Assembly (NCBI RefSeq): GCF_002607855.1
Contig: NZ_AWQQ01000131.1
Coordinates: forward strand, 1-15,181
Reading direction: 5' to 3'
DNA from: Desulforamulus profundi
GTDB taxonomy: Bacteria > Bacillota_B > Desulfotomaculia > Desulfotomaculales > Desulfotomaculaceae
DNA: 15,181 nucleotides
The notes beneath the pieces are model-generated. The model was given only the letters and a program-made list of their open reading frames with translations. It was not told where the DNA came from and searched no databases. A program made the translations under genes and the position numbers. Positions 1 to 9,617 of this stretch are shown here, piece by piece (the first letter of the stretch is position 1; each line of letters opens with the position of its first letter).

Positions 1-304
1 GAAACCCGCTGATGCCGCCGTATTGTCGCAGGGTGGCAAACTGGACCTGGCGGCCGGTCAGCAGCTTGTGCACATAACTCTGGTGACCCACGTCCCAGAT
101 AATCCGGTCCACCGCAGAGTTAAAAACCCGATGCAGGGCCAGGGTAAGTTCTACCACTCCCAGGTTGGGAGCCAGGTGACCGCCGGTCTCCGCCACGGTC
201 TGAATAATGGTGTCTCGGATTTCATCGGCTAAACTTTTTAGTTGTTTAAGACTTAAGTTCTGTATGTCCTGAGGACTGTAAATGGTTTTTAATAATGAGG
301 TCAA
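1..304 (-). CDS. dxs: 1-deoxy-D-xylulose-5-phosphate synthase, N-terminal part (cut by window edge)
   Basis: DXS condenses pyruvate and glyceraldehyde-3-phosphate in a thiamine-diphosphate-dependent reaction, the first step of the cytoplasmic MEP isoprenoid pathway. The 101 visible codons carry the family N-terminus: [18 protein letters not shown], with the cofactor-region His, then [15 protein letters not shown]. The rest lies beyond position 1. The start is TTG at 304. An in-frame TAA lies just upstream and there is no ATG between it and the conserved region. AAGGTGG and AAGG precede the TTG as ribosome-binding sequence. The gene begins 18 bp after the stop of the membrane-protein gene, so the two are probably cotranscribed. 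ispA, which makes the prenyl diphosphates that use DXS-derived precursors, is upstream on the same strand, as in many Firmicutes. No frame break is seen in the visible part. Confidence 0.95.
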   Translation of the reverse strand, partial: MTSLLKTIYSPQDIQNLSLKQLKSLADEIRDTIIQTVAETGGHLAPNLGVVELTLALHRVFNSAVDRIIWDVGHQSYVHKLLTGRQVQFATLRQYGGISGF

Positions 305-322
305 ACCTTGTCCACCTTCTTT

Positions 323-912
323 TTAAGACCTGGAACGATTCTTTTTTCCCAGGTTTTTACCAGTAAGTTTCTCCCAATAAGCCAAAACCTTACCTACCAA
401 GAATATTACATCATTTGCCCTGGAGAGCGCTAGTGTTTTTCCTAATGCTTTGCCGGAAATCGTCAGGGAGGCAATCAGCGCCGTCATGATGATATTGGCC
501 CAAAAGGCATCCGTGCCCGGGTTGTTACTAACTATTTTAACCACAATTGAGATCCCTAAAGCACCGCTCACTGTACCGACGATATCGCCAATGACATCGT
601 TGCATATATTGGCAACCTTACCGGCATTGCGTAACAAAAAACACCTTCCTTCGCCCCGCGTACACGTTTGGCCGCTTTGGCATGAAAAGGTGCCTCCTGG
701 GCAGCGGTAACCGCTGTTCCGATAATATCGGCAAAGATACCAATAAGTATAATAGTAAGCAAACCTGACAAGGATATAAGTACGCTTTGTACGATCCTGG
801 TCATGGTTTCAGACAGGAGAGAGAAAATAACCGCCAAAAGGAAAGATCCAATGGAAACCAAAAGCAGGTAGCGACTCGAAACATTGGATTTATGATTACC
901 CAAAAAGTTCAC
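323..912 (-). CDS. DUF21/CorB-like conserved membrane protein, reading frame broken once
   Basis: Two overlapping frames join into one protein of about 196 residues if one T is added to the six-T run (A run at 636-641 on the plus strand). The junction then reads AKEGVFLLRNAGKVANICND. The N-terminal half has two strongly hydrophobic segments (about residues 16-35 and 45-65). The segment around AAQEAPFHAKAAKRVRGAKE, followed by a hydrophobic stretch and then SGKALGKTLA, resembles the layout of the DUF21 (CNNM/CorB) membrane module, where it reads SETAL...GNNLVN...GEILPKTLA. No CBS domains follow. I propose the family from memory only; transport of Mg2+ or any other ion is not shown. The GTG start at 912 is uncertain because the nearest AGG lies too close to it. 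dxs follows after 18 bp. Confidence 0.55.
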
Positions 913-1012
913 CTCATGTGAGTATGTAAAATTTAATAAGTGGTAGCAGATCAGGTAAATGTTGTGGCTTAGGTCCAGCAGGTTTTCCCATAGCGGTACC
1001 GGCTGTCGCCAA

Positions 1013-1117
1013 ACCGGCGGTTTCCCATTAAACCCTATCTGAGGCGTCGCCGCTCTCAGGACTAGATTACCACTTAGTCCACACTTTAATCCCTGATCTA
1101 CCCCGGCGTGGTGCCGG
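1013..1117. other. Cluster of consecutive short hairpins (possible structured RNA or element end)
   Basis: At least four inverted repeats follow one another. AAACC/GGTTT with a 3-nt loop lies at 1013-1025. CTGAG+GCG/CGC+CTCAG lies at 1039-1059. GGACTA/TAGTCC with a 10-nt loop lies at 1059-1080. CCGGC/GCCGG with a 5-nt loop lies at 1103-1117. I could not match the set to any riboswitch class, RNase P, tmRNA, 6S or group II intron domain V that I know. The strand is not determined. Confidence 0.35.
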
Positions 1118-1144
1118 ACAGCCTAGGAGTTTTCCTCGACAGCA

Positions 1145-1513
1145 TCAATCTTTCTTAGACTCTTTTGCAGCAAAGGTTTCATCCCACAACAGCAGATTAC
1201 GGGCCCGTATTCTGCCGCTGTACCAGAGGAATCCACCAGTGCCACTTCAAGTCAGGCTACACTGCACGCAGCTTCCTACCACATGCAGGTTAACAACCAA
1301 GCCATAGTTCGCCGTTTCCGACTCCCCACGCACTTGGGTCTCCACGGGGACGGGGTCGATGCCCACATGCCGTTGCAGGTCGCCCCATCCCCTTAACTCC
1401 CAGTACCAGCCCCCAACTGGGCGTCAAAAGCCAGCACCAGGAACTTCATCGATGTGCCCTTGACGGATTTTTAGGCCCGCCTTCGGAAAGGTGATGCTGA
1501 CTAGGATACTGCA
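1145..1513 (-). pseudogene. Decayed reading frame with two internal TGA codons, unrecognised family
   Basis: Read on the minus strand, one frame stays open for about 122 codons except for TGA at 1426-1424 and 1249-1247, and ends at TGA 1147-1145. The translation has protein-like stretches such as GWGDLQRHVGIDPVPVETQV and RIRARNLLLWDETF. It lacks an ATG, GTG or TTG start with a ribosome-binding site. Both TGAs could be TGG (Trp) changed by one base, as expected in a decaying gene. I do not recognise the family; a transposase or phage remnant is possible. The frame may also be open by chance, since the GC-rich opposite strand has similarly long partly open frames. Confidence 0.3.
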
Positions 1514-1656
1514 TCACTTATTTTTAAGTATGTCTATTGCACGCTTTAAATTATAACATGCTTAAAACCTCTGCCTCAAATGCCCCTACGAACTAAACAA
1601 GACCAGCCGGTAGAATGGCAGGAGGTTTTTATCACGAAAACTCTTTTAATCATATA

Positions 1657-1682
1657 CGCTATCGCTCTGGCTTGCGATAGCG
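1657..1682 (-). terminator. Stem-loop just after ispA
   Basis: CGCTATCGC and GCGATAGCG form a perfect 9-bp stem with an 8-nt loop, starting 7 nt after the repaired ispA stop. On the minus strand it is followed only by TATATGATT, a weak U tail. On the plus strand it is followed by ATCTTTTT, a better one. It may end the ispA transcript or be bidirectional. Confidence 0.45.
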
Positions 1683-1688
1683 ATCTTT

Positions 1689-2571
1689 TTAATGATCTCT
1701 ATTGATAATAAAATGCATCATCGACCGTAAAAATTCCGCTTCTGCATCAAAAATTTTCAGCGCATCAACGGCTTCCCGGGCAGCCGTGGCGGCCATTTCC
1801 CTGGCTTTTTCCAAGCCGTAAAGAGACGGTAGGTGACTTTTTGATTTTTTACGTCACTGCCCACCGGCTTGCCGATTTTTACCTCGTCTCCCTCAATGTC
1901 CAATAAATCATCTTTAATTTGAAAGGCTAAACCCATTTGCTCCGCATAGGTGGTCAGCGCCTCCAGTTGATTGCCGGCAGCTCCCCCGAGAATGGCTCCC
2001 GACCTAACGGCTGCTCTAAAAAGGGCACCTGTTTTATGACGGTGGATGTATTCCAGCACCTCGGCCTCAATGTGCTGGTTTTCGGAAAGGATGTCCACCA
2101 CCTGGCCGCCGATTAGGCCGCGGGATCCTGCAGCCTGCGCGATTTCCAGAGTGACTCGGTTTACAGCCTCCGCGGGGTTGCTTTCCCCACACCGGGCAAT
2201 CAGCTCAAAGGCCAGGGTCAGCAGCGCATCTCCTGCCAAAATGGCCATGGCTTCGCCGTACACCCTGTGGTTGGTGGGACGTCCCCGGCGAAAATCATCG
2301 TTATCCATGGCCGGCAGATCATCATGGACCAGGGAGTAGGCATGGATCAGTTCCAGGGCACAGGCCACCGGCATCACTTTGTCTGTGCTGCCCCCCACAG
2401 CCTTTGCCGCTGCCAATACCAGGATCGGCCGCAGCCTCTTGCCTCCCGCAAAAACACTGTAGCGCATGGCGTCGTGTATCGTGGCAGGATAGGCACCGCC
2501 GGCGGGAGGTACTCCTGGAGAGCCTCGTCCACTTGCTGGGACCAATGTTTTAGTTCCTCCATAAAAGGCAC
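1689..2571 (-). CDS. ispA: Farnesyl/geranyl diphosphate synthase, reading frame broken twice
   Basis: A trans-isoprenyl diphosphate synthase that condenses IPP with DMAPP or GPP in the cytoplasm. Both aspartate-rich motifs are present: DDLPAMDNDDFRRGRP (first) and KDDLLDIEGD (second), plus the substrate-binding GGKRLRP. Two one-base losses break the frame. One is near 2496-2500, where the repaired text is LPPAGAYPATIHDAMRYS. The other is at 1828-1829, where the repaired C-terminus runs TYPSLYGLEKAREMA to a TAA at 1689-1691. Repaired length is about 294 residues, normal for the family. The chosen start is GTG at 2571, which shares one base with the xseB stop (TAGTG) and has GGGAGGG 8 nt upstream. 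A TTG at 2592 is the alternative. The order xseA-folD-fchA-xseB-ispA is tightly packed, indicating one operon. Confidence 0.93.
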
Positions 2572-2807
2572 TAGCGATTCCCTCCCTGACAAAGTGAAGG
2601 CGCTTCTTTCAATTCACCGTCTGCCATAAGCATGCTGATTTTTTGTTCCGCTTGTTCCAAACAACCGTTGCAGTATTTAGACAGAGTGATTCCTTCCGCA
2701 AACAATTCCAGCGCCCGGTCCAAAGGGAGTTGGTTTGATTCCAATTCCTTGACCACTTCCTCCAATCTTGCCAGGGCCTGTTCAAAGGTAAGTTTTTCAG
2801 CCTCCAT
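2571..2807 (-). CDS. xseB: Exodeoxyribonuclease VII small subunit
   Basis: The small subunit of exonuclease VII binds the large subunit XseA, and the complex degrades single-stranded DNA to short oligonucleotides. The sequence has the typical short two-helix pattern: [18 protein letters not shown], then [20 protein letters not shown], then a charged tail. The start ATG at 2807 is preferred because GAGGG lies 6 nt upstream; the ATG at 2813 touches that sequence. This gives 78 residues, usual for the family. The stop overlaps the ispA start by one base. Its partner xseA is in the same cluster but separated by folD and fchA, whereas xseA and xseB are directly adjacent in Bacillus. The frame is intact. 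Confidence 0.95.
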   Translation of the reverse strand: MEAEKLTFEQALARLEEVVKELESNQLPLDRALELFAEGITLSKYCNGCLEQAEQKISMLMADGELKEAPSLCQGGNR

Positions 2808-2848
2808 GTACATCCCTCACTATTCTTTCATACGGCCCCGAACGCTTG

Positions 2849-3453
2849 TCAGGTACTCCTGGAGATTTCCTCCGCCTCCAGGATCAGTTGTTCTTTTTCC
2901 GCAATGATGTTCTTAACTTTTTCCAGATCATTTATGTAAGCAAGGTTAGCGTCCACCATCATCAACGCCCCCTTCAGAGCCGCTTCCAGCAGGTGAGCCC
3001 CTACGCCCACATCGCTGATGGCCAACTTGGCGCCGATGGCGGCCAGTGAATTGGCGGCTTTTAGGCCCGACAGGCAGGTCCCGGCGATCTCCAGGGGAAC
3101 TCCGGCAGACAGCAGGGCGGCCTGCTGCTTTTTTCCTCCCGCAGGGCCTTTTCTTCCGGGGTGTTTCTGGGCATGGCCAGCGCCTCCATGAAGCCGTGAA
3201 AGGCATCCATATCCCTTTGGGCCAGGGACTTCAATGTTTCTATATTCCTGTCCAGCGTGGTAATTAACCCGCTGATTTCCGTTTCCACATCTTTGTATTT
3301 TTCTTTCCCCAATGTAATGCGGGCCACCATGCTCAGCATGCCCGTGCCAAGGCAGCCGGTCATGGCAGAAACACCGCCGCCGCCCGGTTCCGGGGCAGGC
3401 GAAGCGGCTTTTTGGAATAATTCTTCCACCGACCAGTTTAAATAACCTAACAT
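2849..3453 (-). CDS. fchA: Methenyl-tetrahydrofolate cyclohydrolase (FchA, cyclodeaminase family), reading frame broken once
   Basis: This family interconverts 10-formyl-THF and 5,10-methenyl-THF (FchA) or deaminates formimino-THF (FTCD C-domain). It shows the family's Gly-rich start PAPEPGGGGVSAMTG at about residues 18-32, the DMDAFHGFMEAL segment around residue 80, and the C-terminal half PLEIAGTCLSGL...NSLAAIGAKLAISDVGVGAHLLEAA. One base is missing in a six-T run (3129-3134, plus strand). With seven, the text continues ALREEKKQQAALLSAGVPLE. Repaired length is about 201 residues, close to FchA. The ATG at 3453 overlaps the end of folD by 7 bp, which suggests translational coupling. No formiminotransferase domain or histidine-degradation gene is nearby, so C1 metabolism is favoured over histidine breakdown. 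Confidence 0.88.
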
Positions 3454-4325
3454 AATTGTTCAGCTTCCTCCCATTCCCTGGACTTCTCCTGCAGGTCAAT
3501 ACCTTTCACTAAGTTTTTCAGCATCAAAACGGTGGTTAAACTTCCCACGCCACCGGGAACCGGAGTGATAGCACCTGCCACTTCTTTTACCCGGTCAAAA
3601 TCGACGTCCCCGGTGATCTGTCCGTCCACTTCGCTGATACCGGCATCCACCACCACCGCTCCGGGTTTCACCATATCCGCTGTAATTAAACCGGGCTTAC
3701 CCACCGCCGAAACAAGGATATCCGCCTGCCGGGTAAAGCCGGCCAAATCGGTTGTCCGGGTGTGGCATACCGTGACGGTGGCGTTTTCGGCCAGGGCCAT
3801 AAACACCAGAGGTTTTCCCACCGTCTCTCCCCGGCCTACGATCACCATGTGTTTGCCCGCCAGGGAGATGCCGGAACGTTTCATGATCTCCAGGCAGCTC
3901 ATGGGCGTGGCGGGCTGCAGGCACACGCCGCCGCTAATTAAGTGCCCCCGGTTAAAGGGATGTAAGCCATCCACATCTTTCAGCGGGGAAACCGTTTCCA
4001 TAACCCGCTGCTTGTTGACATGGGGAGGTAGGGGCATCATCAGTAAAATTCCGTGCACGGAATGATCGTTGTTAAGATCCTCTATTTTTAGCTTTACATA
4101 AAGTTCGCTGGCATTGGCCGGCAGCTGATGCAGTTCGAAAAGAACACCGGCATTGCCGCTGACCTTTTCCAGGAACTTGGCATAGGCCACCGAGGCAGGA
4201 TCTTCTCCCACCAGGAGCACCGAGAGCTTGGCTTCCGTTCCCTTTTCTTTCAGCAACGTTATCTCTTGATTTAATTCTTCCCGGAGGATCGCCGCCACTT
4301 TTTTGCCATCCAATATTTGTGTCAT
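3447..4325 (-). CDS. folD: FolD-type methylene-THF dehydrogenase, probably lacking cyclohydrolase activity
   Basis: FolD normally has two activities at one site: NAD(P)-dependent 5,10-methylene-THF dehydrogenase and 5,10-methenyl-THF cyclohydrolase. The 292 residues carry the fold markers KDVDGLHPFN (residues 116-125), a Rossmann segment VGRGETVGKP (family usual: VGRSxxVGxP) and TPVPGGVGSLT (usual: PGGVGPMT). The Lys of the YxxxK motif (E. coli K54) is Leu52 here (ASVAYAKFLEK), and the Gln before PLP (E. coli Q98) is Met96 (GILLMMPLPP). The Asp of DVDG is kept. Loss of that Lys abolishes cyclohydrolase but not dehydrogenase activity in studied homologues. The start at 4325 has AAGGAG 5-6 nt upstream; an earlier in-frame ATG lacks this. 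It lies 55 bp after xseA and overlaps fchA. The frame is intact. Confidence 0.93.
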   Translation of the reverse strand: MTQILDGKKVAAILREELNQEITLLKEKGTEAKLSVLLVGEDPASVAYAKFLEKVSGNAGVLFELHQLPANASELYVKLKIEDLNNDHSVHGILLMMPLPPHVNKQRVMETVSPLKDVDGLHPFNRGHLISGGVCLQPATPMSCLEIMKRSGISLAGKHMVIVGRGETVGKPLVFMALAENATVTVCHTRTTDLAGFTRQADILVSAVGKPGLITADMVKPGAVVVDAGISEVDGQITGDVDFDRVKEVAGAITPVPGGVGSLTTVLMLKNLVKGIDLQEKSREWEEAEQLC

Positions 4326-4380
4326 GATGTCTCCTTCCTCGATGTTCGAGATTCTATTCAAAGTTCGATTTCTGTTTACG

Positions 4381-5610
4381 TTAAATTTCCACCGATTCGA
4401 ACTTTATATTTTTATCCTCGACCGTTGATTCGACGGTGCAATGAATCTTTCCTTTATTTAGCAGTACATGAACAGTCTGTCCTGTTTCCAAGCTGCCAGC
4501 ATCGGTTACCACTTTTCCTTCGCTTGTGGTGCAAATGCTGTAGCCTCTGGCCATGGTGGCCAGGGGGCTCAGGATATGTAATTTTCCGGCCAGGCCGGCC
4601 AACAACGCTGTTTTATCTGCCAGAAAGAGTTTCCCGGCCCGCTGCAGATTGGTGGTGAGCATATCCACAGTCTGCTGCCGGTTGCCGGTGATCAGGTAAG
4701 GTCGCTGCAGCGGTTGGCTGGTGGTACAATTTTTTACTCTCTGCCGGACCCGTTCCATGCCGTTGGTAATGCCTTTGGTAAGCCTCTGTTCCATGCTTTG
4801 CAGGTAACGTGCCATTTCCCGGCAGTCGGGCACCACTAGTTCCGCCGCCGCCGATGGGGTGGGAGCACGCAAATCAGCCACCATATCCGCAATGGTATAG
4901 TCCGTTTCATGACCCACCGCCGAAATAACCGGGATGCGGGAATTGGCAATGGCCAGTGCCACCTCTTCGGTATTGAAGGCCCATAATTCTTCCAGGGACC
5001 CGCCGCCCCGCCCCACAATTACGACATCGATGTCTTGCAAGCCGTTCATTTGGGCGATGGCCCGGGCGATGGACGCCGGCGCTCCCTCTCCCTGTACCAG
5101 AACCGGCGCCAGGATAATTTGCACCTTTGGCCAGCGCCGGCGGATAATGTTGAGCATGTCCTGCACCGCTGCCCCGGTAGGCGAGGTGATGATCCCCACC
5201 ACCCTGGGAATTCTGGGGAGGGGACGTTTCCTGCCCGGGTCAAATAGGCCCCGGGCGGCCAACTTTTGCTTCAGCTGCTCAAAGGCAATATACAACGCCC
5301 CGATTCCCTCCGGTTCCATGCCCTCGGCATAGAGCTGGTAGCTGCCGTCCCGCTCATATACGGAGATGTAGCCGTGAATAACCACAGACATGCCGTTTTC
5401 CGGCCGAAACAAAAGCCCCCTGGCCCGGGAACGAAACATAACCACCTTGAGGCAGGCGTCCCGGTCCTTCAGAGTAAGGTAAATGTGCCCGGAGCTATGG
5501 TTTTTAAGGTTAGATATTTCCCCTTTTACCCAGGTGTTAGCCAGCAGGAAATCGTTTTCGATTTTATCTTTTATGTATTTGGTAAGCTCTGAAACGGAAA
5601 GGATTTTCAT
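4381..5610 (-). CDS. xseA: Exodeoxyribonuclease VII large subunit
   Basis: Catalytic subunit of the cytoplasmic single-strand DNA exonuclease VII, used in mismatch repair and in clearing single-stranded DNA. The 409 residues show an N-terminal OB-fold (about 1-105; LSVSELTKYIKDKIE, WVKGEISNLKNHSSGHIYLT). The catalytic domain follows, with VGIITSPTGAAVQDML, VGRGGGSLEELWAFN, ISAVGHETDYTIAD and ADLRAPTPSAAAEL. A helical region and a C-terminal segment (MARGYSICTTSEGKVV) close the protein. Length and motifs are normal and the frame is intact. GAGAGGAA lies about 8 nt before the ATG. It is the first gene of the xseA-folD-fchA-xseB-ispA cluster. About 285 bp containing a repeat element and a terminator separate it from nfnB, so it should have its own promoter, which I could not place. 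Confidence 0.97.
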   Translation of the reverse strand: MKILSVSELTKYIKDKIENDFLLANTWVKGEISNLKNHSSGHIYLTLKDRDACLKVVMFRSRARGLLFRPENGMSVVIHGYISVYERDGSYQLYAEGMEPEGIGALYIAFEQLKQKLAARGLFDPGRKRPLPRIPRVVGIITSPTGAAVQDMLNIIRRRWPKVQIILAPVLVQGEGAPASIARAIAQMNGLQDIDVVIVGRGGGSLEELWAFNTEEVALAIANSRIPVISAVGHETDYTIADMVADLRAPTPSAAAELVVPDCREMARYLQSMEQRLTKGITNGMERVRQRVKNCTTSQPLQRPYLITGNRQQTVDMLTTNLQRAGKLFLADKTALLAGLAGKLHILSPLATMARGYSICTTSEGKVVTDAGSLETGQTVHVLLNKGKIHCTVESTVEDKNIKFESVEI

Positions 5611-5654
5611 TCTGTAGTTCCTCTCAATTGGGGGTCTGGCCCCTTTAATATATA

Positions 5655-5805
5655 GACTTAAGGGTATTCCTTCTGGGTCTTGTTGTTAGACTTATATGCA
5701 TTACTATCGGGTCTAGCCTTTTTAACATAAGTATTTTCATCATAATACCTAGTTTACTAAAAACTGGGCCCTTAAGGAATACCCTTAAGTCTAACAACAG
5801 GACCC
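5655..5805. repeat. Palindromic intergenic repeat, copy A
   Basis: GGGTCTTGTTGTTAGACTTA (5675-5694) and its reverse complement (5786-5805) match at 19 of 20 positions and bound a 131-bp unit, like the ends of a small MITE-type element. Inside lies the palindromic block CTTAAGGAATACCCTTAAG (5771-5789). A partial inverted copy, GACTTAAGGGTATTCCTT, sits just outside at 5655-5672. The middle is AT-rich and partly self-complementary (GTATT/AATAC at 5732-5747). A related copy is at 15041-15181, sharing 23 identical bases. The minus-strand frame crossing this element has no family features and is not called as a gene. Confidence 0.75.
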
Positions 5806-5839
5806 AAAAGCATTTTTCTAAGACAAATAGCCCATAAAT

Positions 5840-5877
5840 AAAAGTGTACCGCCCTGTGAAGGGGCGATACACCTTTT
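5840..5877 (-). terminator. Rho-independent terminator after nfnB
   Basis: AAAAG-GTGTA-CGCCC pairs with GGGCG-TACAC-CTTTT through one internal mismatch, with a loop of about 7 nt (TGTGAAG). The minus strand continues with TTTTATTTAT. It lies about 20 nt after the nfnB stop and ends the nfnAB transcript. The A/T symmetry allows bidirectional action. Confidence 0.85.
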
Positions 5878-5895
5878 AGCTTACATTTATATTCG

Positions 5896-8145
<2,250 letters not shown>

Positions 8146-8227
8146 CCTGGTTTCCTCCTCTCTGAACATTTAGACTACAATGTATAGCATACCAAGTTTT
8201 TAAACGGGTATCTAATGTAAATAGTTT

Positions 8228-8668
8228 CTAGTCCTTCTCAATCAAGGCGGCTGTTTCTGCTTCCTCACCTTCGCTGTTAGGCAAGAACTTACCCAAAATG
8301 CCGTTTACGAACCTGCCGGAATCCGCTCCGCCAAAAATCTTGGCCAGTTCCACCGCTTCGTTCACCGACACGTTTGGGGGAATATCTTCCCGGAACTTCA
8401 ATTCATAAAGGGCCAGCCGTATGATGTTGCGGTCAACGTTGGCCATGCGGCTTAACTGCCACTCTTTGCTAACCCTGCTGATCAGTGCGTCTATTTCATC
8501 TATGTGCTCCAGGGTGCCTTTAACTAATTGTCGTGCAAACTCCAATTCCTGGGGACCTGCTCCAAACTCCTCTGCAGTGTTTTTGATGGCAAAGTCCGGT
8601 TCGTTTTTTCCCACGTCAATTTGAAACAAAGCCTGCAGCGCAGTTTCCCTGGCCTGCCTTCTACCCAA
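8228..8668 (-). CDS. nusB: Transcription antitermination factor NusB
   Basis: NusB binds boxA RNA with NusE (ribosomal protein S10) and prevents early termination in rRNA operons. The 146 residues match the all-helical family: GRRQARETALQALFQID at the start, then WQLSRMANVDRNIIRLALYE, PPNVSVNEAVELAKIFG and RFVNGILGKF. An acidic tail follows. The start is TTG at 8668 with AGAGGAGG about 9 nt upstream; no ATG suits the conserved N-terminus. It sits 81 bp after the DUF2273 gene and is followed 82 bp later by nfnA, with no clear terminator between. Linkage to accBC and yqhY is a long-standing Firmicute pattern. The frame is intact. Confidence 0.96.
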   Translation of the reverse strand: MGRRQARETALQALFQIDVGKNEPDFAIKNTAEEFGAGPQELEFARQLVKGTLEHIDEIDALISRVSKEWQLSRMANVDRNIIRLALYELKFREDIPPNVSVNEAVELAKIFGGADSGRFVNGILGKFLPNSEGEEAETAALIEKD

Positions 8669-8749
8669 GTTAGGACCTCCTCTAAAGTCATAGTTCTTCT
8701 GCCTCTAGTTTTACCCAGGATGCAGTGTTACAAAACATTCCCCAAGCTG

Positions 8750-8971
8750 TCACCAACGGTCCCGAAAAAGCCGGTCAAAGGCCCCCCGGAAATCGAAGTG
8801 TTCGTCCACCCCCTTGCCGATAAAATAACCAGCAGTGACACAAAAGGCCACAAAAACAGCCTTAAAAAAACCGTAGCTGACGGCAAACCAGCCAAACAAC
8901 AGGCCAAGGATTACTCCCATGGCTTTGCCCTGGTGGTTTTCTAAAATTTCCTGCATAAATTTAATGAACAT
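8750..8971 (-). CDS. DUF2273 family small membrane protein
   Basis: A 73-residue protein with two hydrophobic stretches, GVILGLLFGWFAVSYG (about 19-34) and FKAVFVAFCVTAGYFIG (about 36-52), then a charged C-terminus. DUF2273 proteins are known from loci with Asp23 and AmaP, where they are thought to help anchor Asp23-type proteins at the membrane. The direct function is not established. It starts at ATG 8971 after a purine-rich GGAGGGAGGG, 23 bp after the end of amaP, so the two should be cotranscribed. The frame is intact. Confidence 0.85.
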   Translation of the reverse strand: MFIKFMQEILENHQGKAMGVILGLLFGWFAVSYGFFKAVFVAFCVTAGYFIGKGVDEHFDFRGAFDRLFRDRW

Positions 8972-8994
8972 CTCACACCCTCCCTCCTGCGGGC

Positions 8995-9531
8995 CTACTC
9001 AACCCTGGGACGGTTGGTGGAAATATTGTCTACAATGATTTTAATGTCGTTGACGGTAATCCCTGTGGTCTGGGATATATACTCCTGGACCCGCTGCTGG
9101 ATTTCCCGGCTCATTTCAGGAATGCTGATATCCGGGGCCACAACGGCCCTGATATGCAATCCCATTCCCCCGGTGGTCTGGATTACGCTGGGCCTTACAT
9201 CCTTTACACCGGGAATTTGATAAACCACCTTTTTTACCAAATTCTCAATGGCTTGCAGCGAAATGCGTACTTGTCCCAGTTTATAGTCGTGCACAACCGC
9301 CCTGCCGGACTGGCGCCGGGTCAGGGATACCCATAGCAATCGCAGGCCGATCAACAGCAGCAGCCCGATAAAGACAGACAGGTACAACTGCAGGTCAAAT
9401 ACATAGGGGCTTTGCCAGAGGAAGTACAGGGGCTGCTGCCACCAGCCGGAAACAATGGACAGCAGCAGCGAACAAAACAGTGTCATTAACAATGTGTAAA
9501 CAACAAGAAGGCCACGATCAAAGGGGCTCAC
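8995..9531 (-). CDS. amaP: Alkaline-shock membrane-anchor protein AmaP
   Basis: AmaP is a membrane protein that anchors Asp23 at the cell envelope in staphylococci. The 178 residues contain two membrane segments: about 8-30 (LLVVYTLLMTLFCSLLLSIV) and about 48-70 (LQLYLSVFIGLLLLIGLRLL). A cytoplasmic domain of the Asp23-like fold follows (VRISLQAIENLVKKVVYQIP, then a GITVNDIKIIVDN end). The start is GTG at 9531 after GGGAGGGGG. It lies 153 bp downstream of asp23, past a terminator, so expression may be partly separate from asp23. The two copies of ATAGTATTATAG upstream could serve promoters. The frame is intact. Confidence 0.85.
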   Translation of the reverse strand: MSPFDRGLLVVYTLLMTLFCSLLLSIVSGWWQQPLYFLWQSPYVFDLQLYLSVFIGLLLLIGLRLLWVSLTRRQSGRAVVHDYKLGQVRISLQAIENLVKKVVYQIPGVKDVRPSVIQTTGGMGLHIRAVVAPDISIPEMSREIQQRVQEYISQTTGITVNDIKIIVDNISTNRPRVE

Positions 9532-9550
9532 AAATCCCCCTCCCTTTTTA

Positions 9551-9603
9551 CTATAATACTATAACCGAACGATAAATAAAAGCATAATTTCCTATAATAC
9601 TAT
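9551..9603 (-). promoter_or_regulatory. Two 12-bp direct repeats in the amaP leader
   Basis: CTATAATACTAT occurs at 9551-9562 and again at 9592-9603, 41 bp apart, in an AT-rich 150-bp gap. On the minus strand this reads ATAGTATTATAG, which contains -10-like TATTAT and TATAGT sequences. The pair may be tandem promoters or operator sites for amaP-DUF2273-nusB. No convincing -35 can be fixed. Confidence 0.4.
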
Positions 9604-9617
9604 GTTTGGTTTAAGTT

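Larger units (their letters stand above)
913..1688. other. 776-bp stretch with no intact gene between ispA and the membrane gene
   Basis: No intact reading frame with a credible start and ribosome-binding site covers this stretch. Positions 1013-1117 are a series of short hairpins, 1145-1513 is an open but stop-interrupted minus-strand frame, 1520-1650 is AT-rich without clear signals, and a 9-bp stem-loop lies at 1657-1682. As I recall, ispA and dxs are close neighbours in the related Bacillus locus, so the stretch may be inserted DNA in decay. No terminal inverted repeats or target-site duplications were found by eye. Confidence 0.5.

Noticed and set aside
960..1120. Riboswitch, RNase P RNA or group II intron in the hairpin cluster
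   Set aside because: No cobalamin, TPP, SAM, glycine or c-di-GMP core sequence and no domain V were found; only generic hairpins can be claimed.
1598..1690. AGGAGG on the plus strand at 1619-1624, followed by a U-rich hairpin at 1657, as a short gene
   Set aside because: No start codon lies at suitable distance after AGGAGG; the ATG just before it gives only 21 codons and the hairpin is inside it.
5645..5872. 75-codon minus-strand frame across repeat copy A
   Set aside because: It lies inside the inverted-repeat element and terminator, has no ribosome-binding site and no protein-family character.
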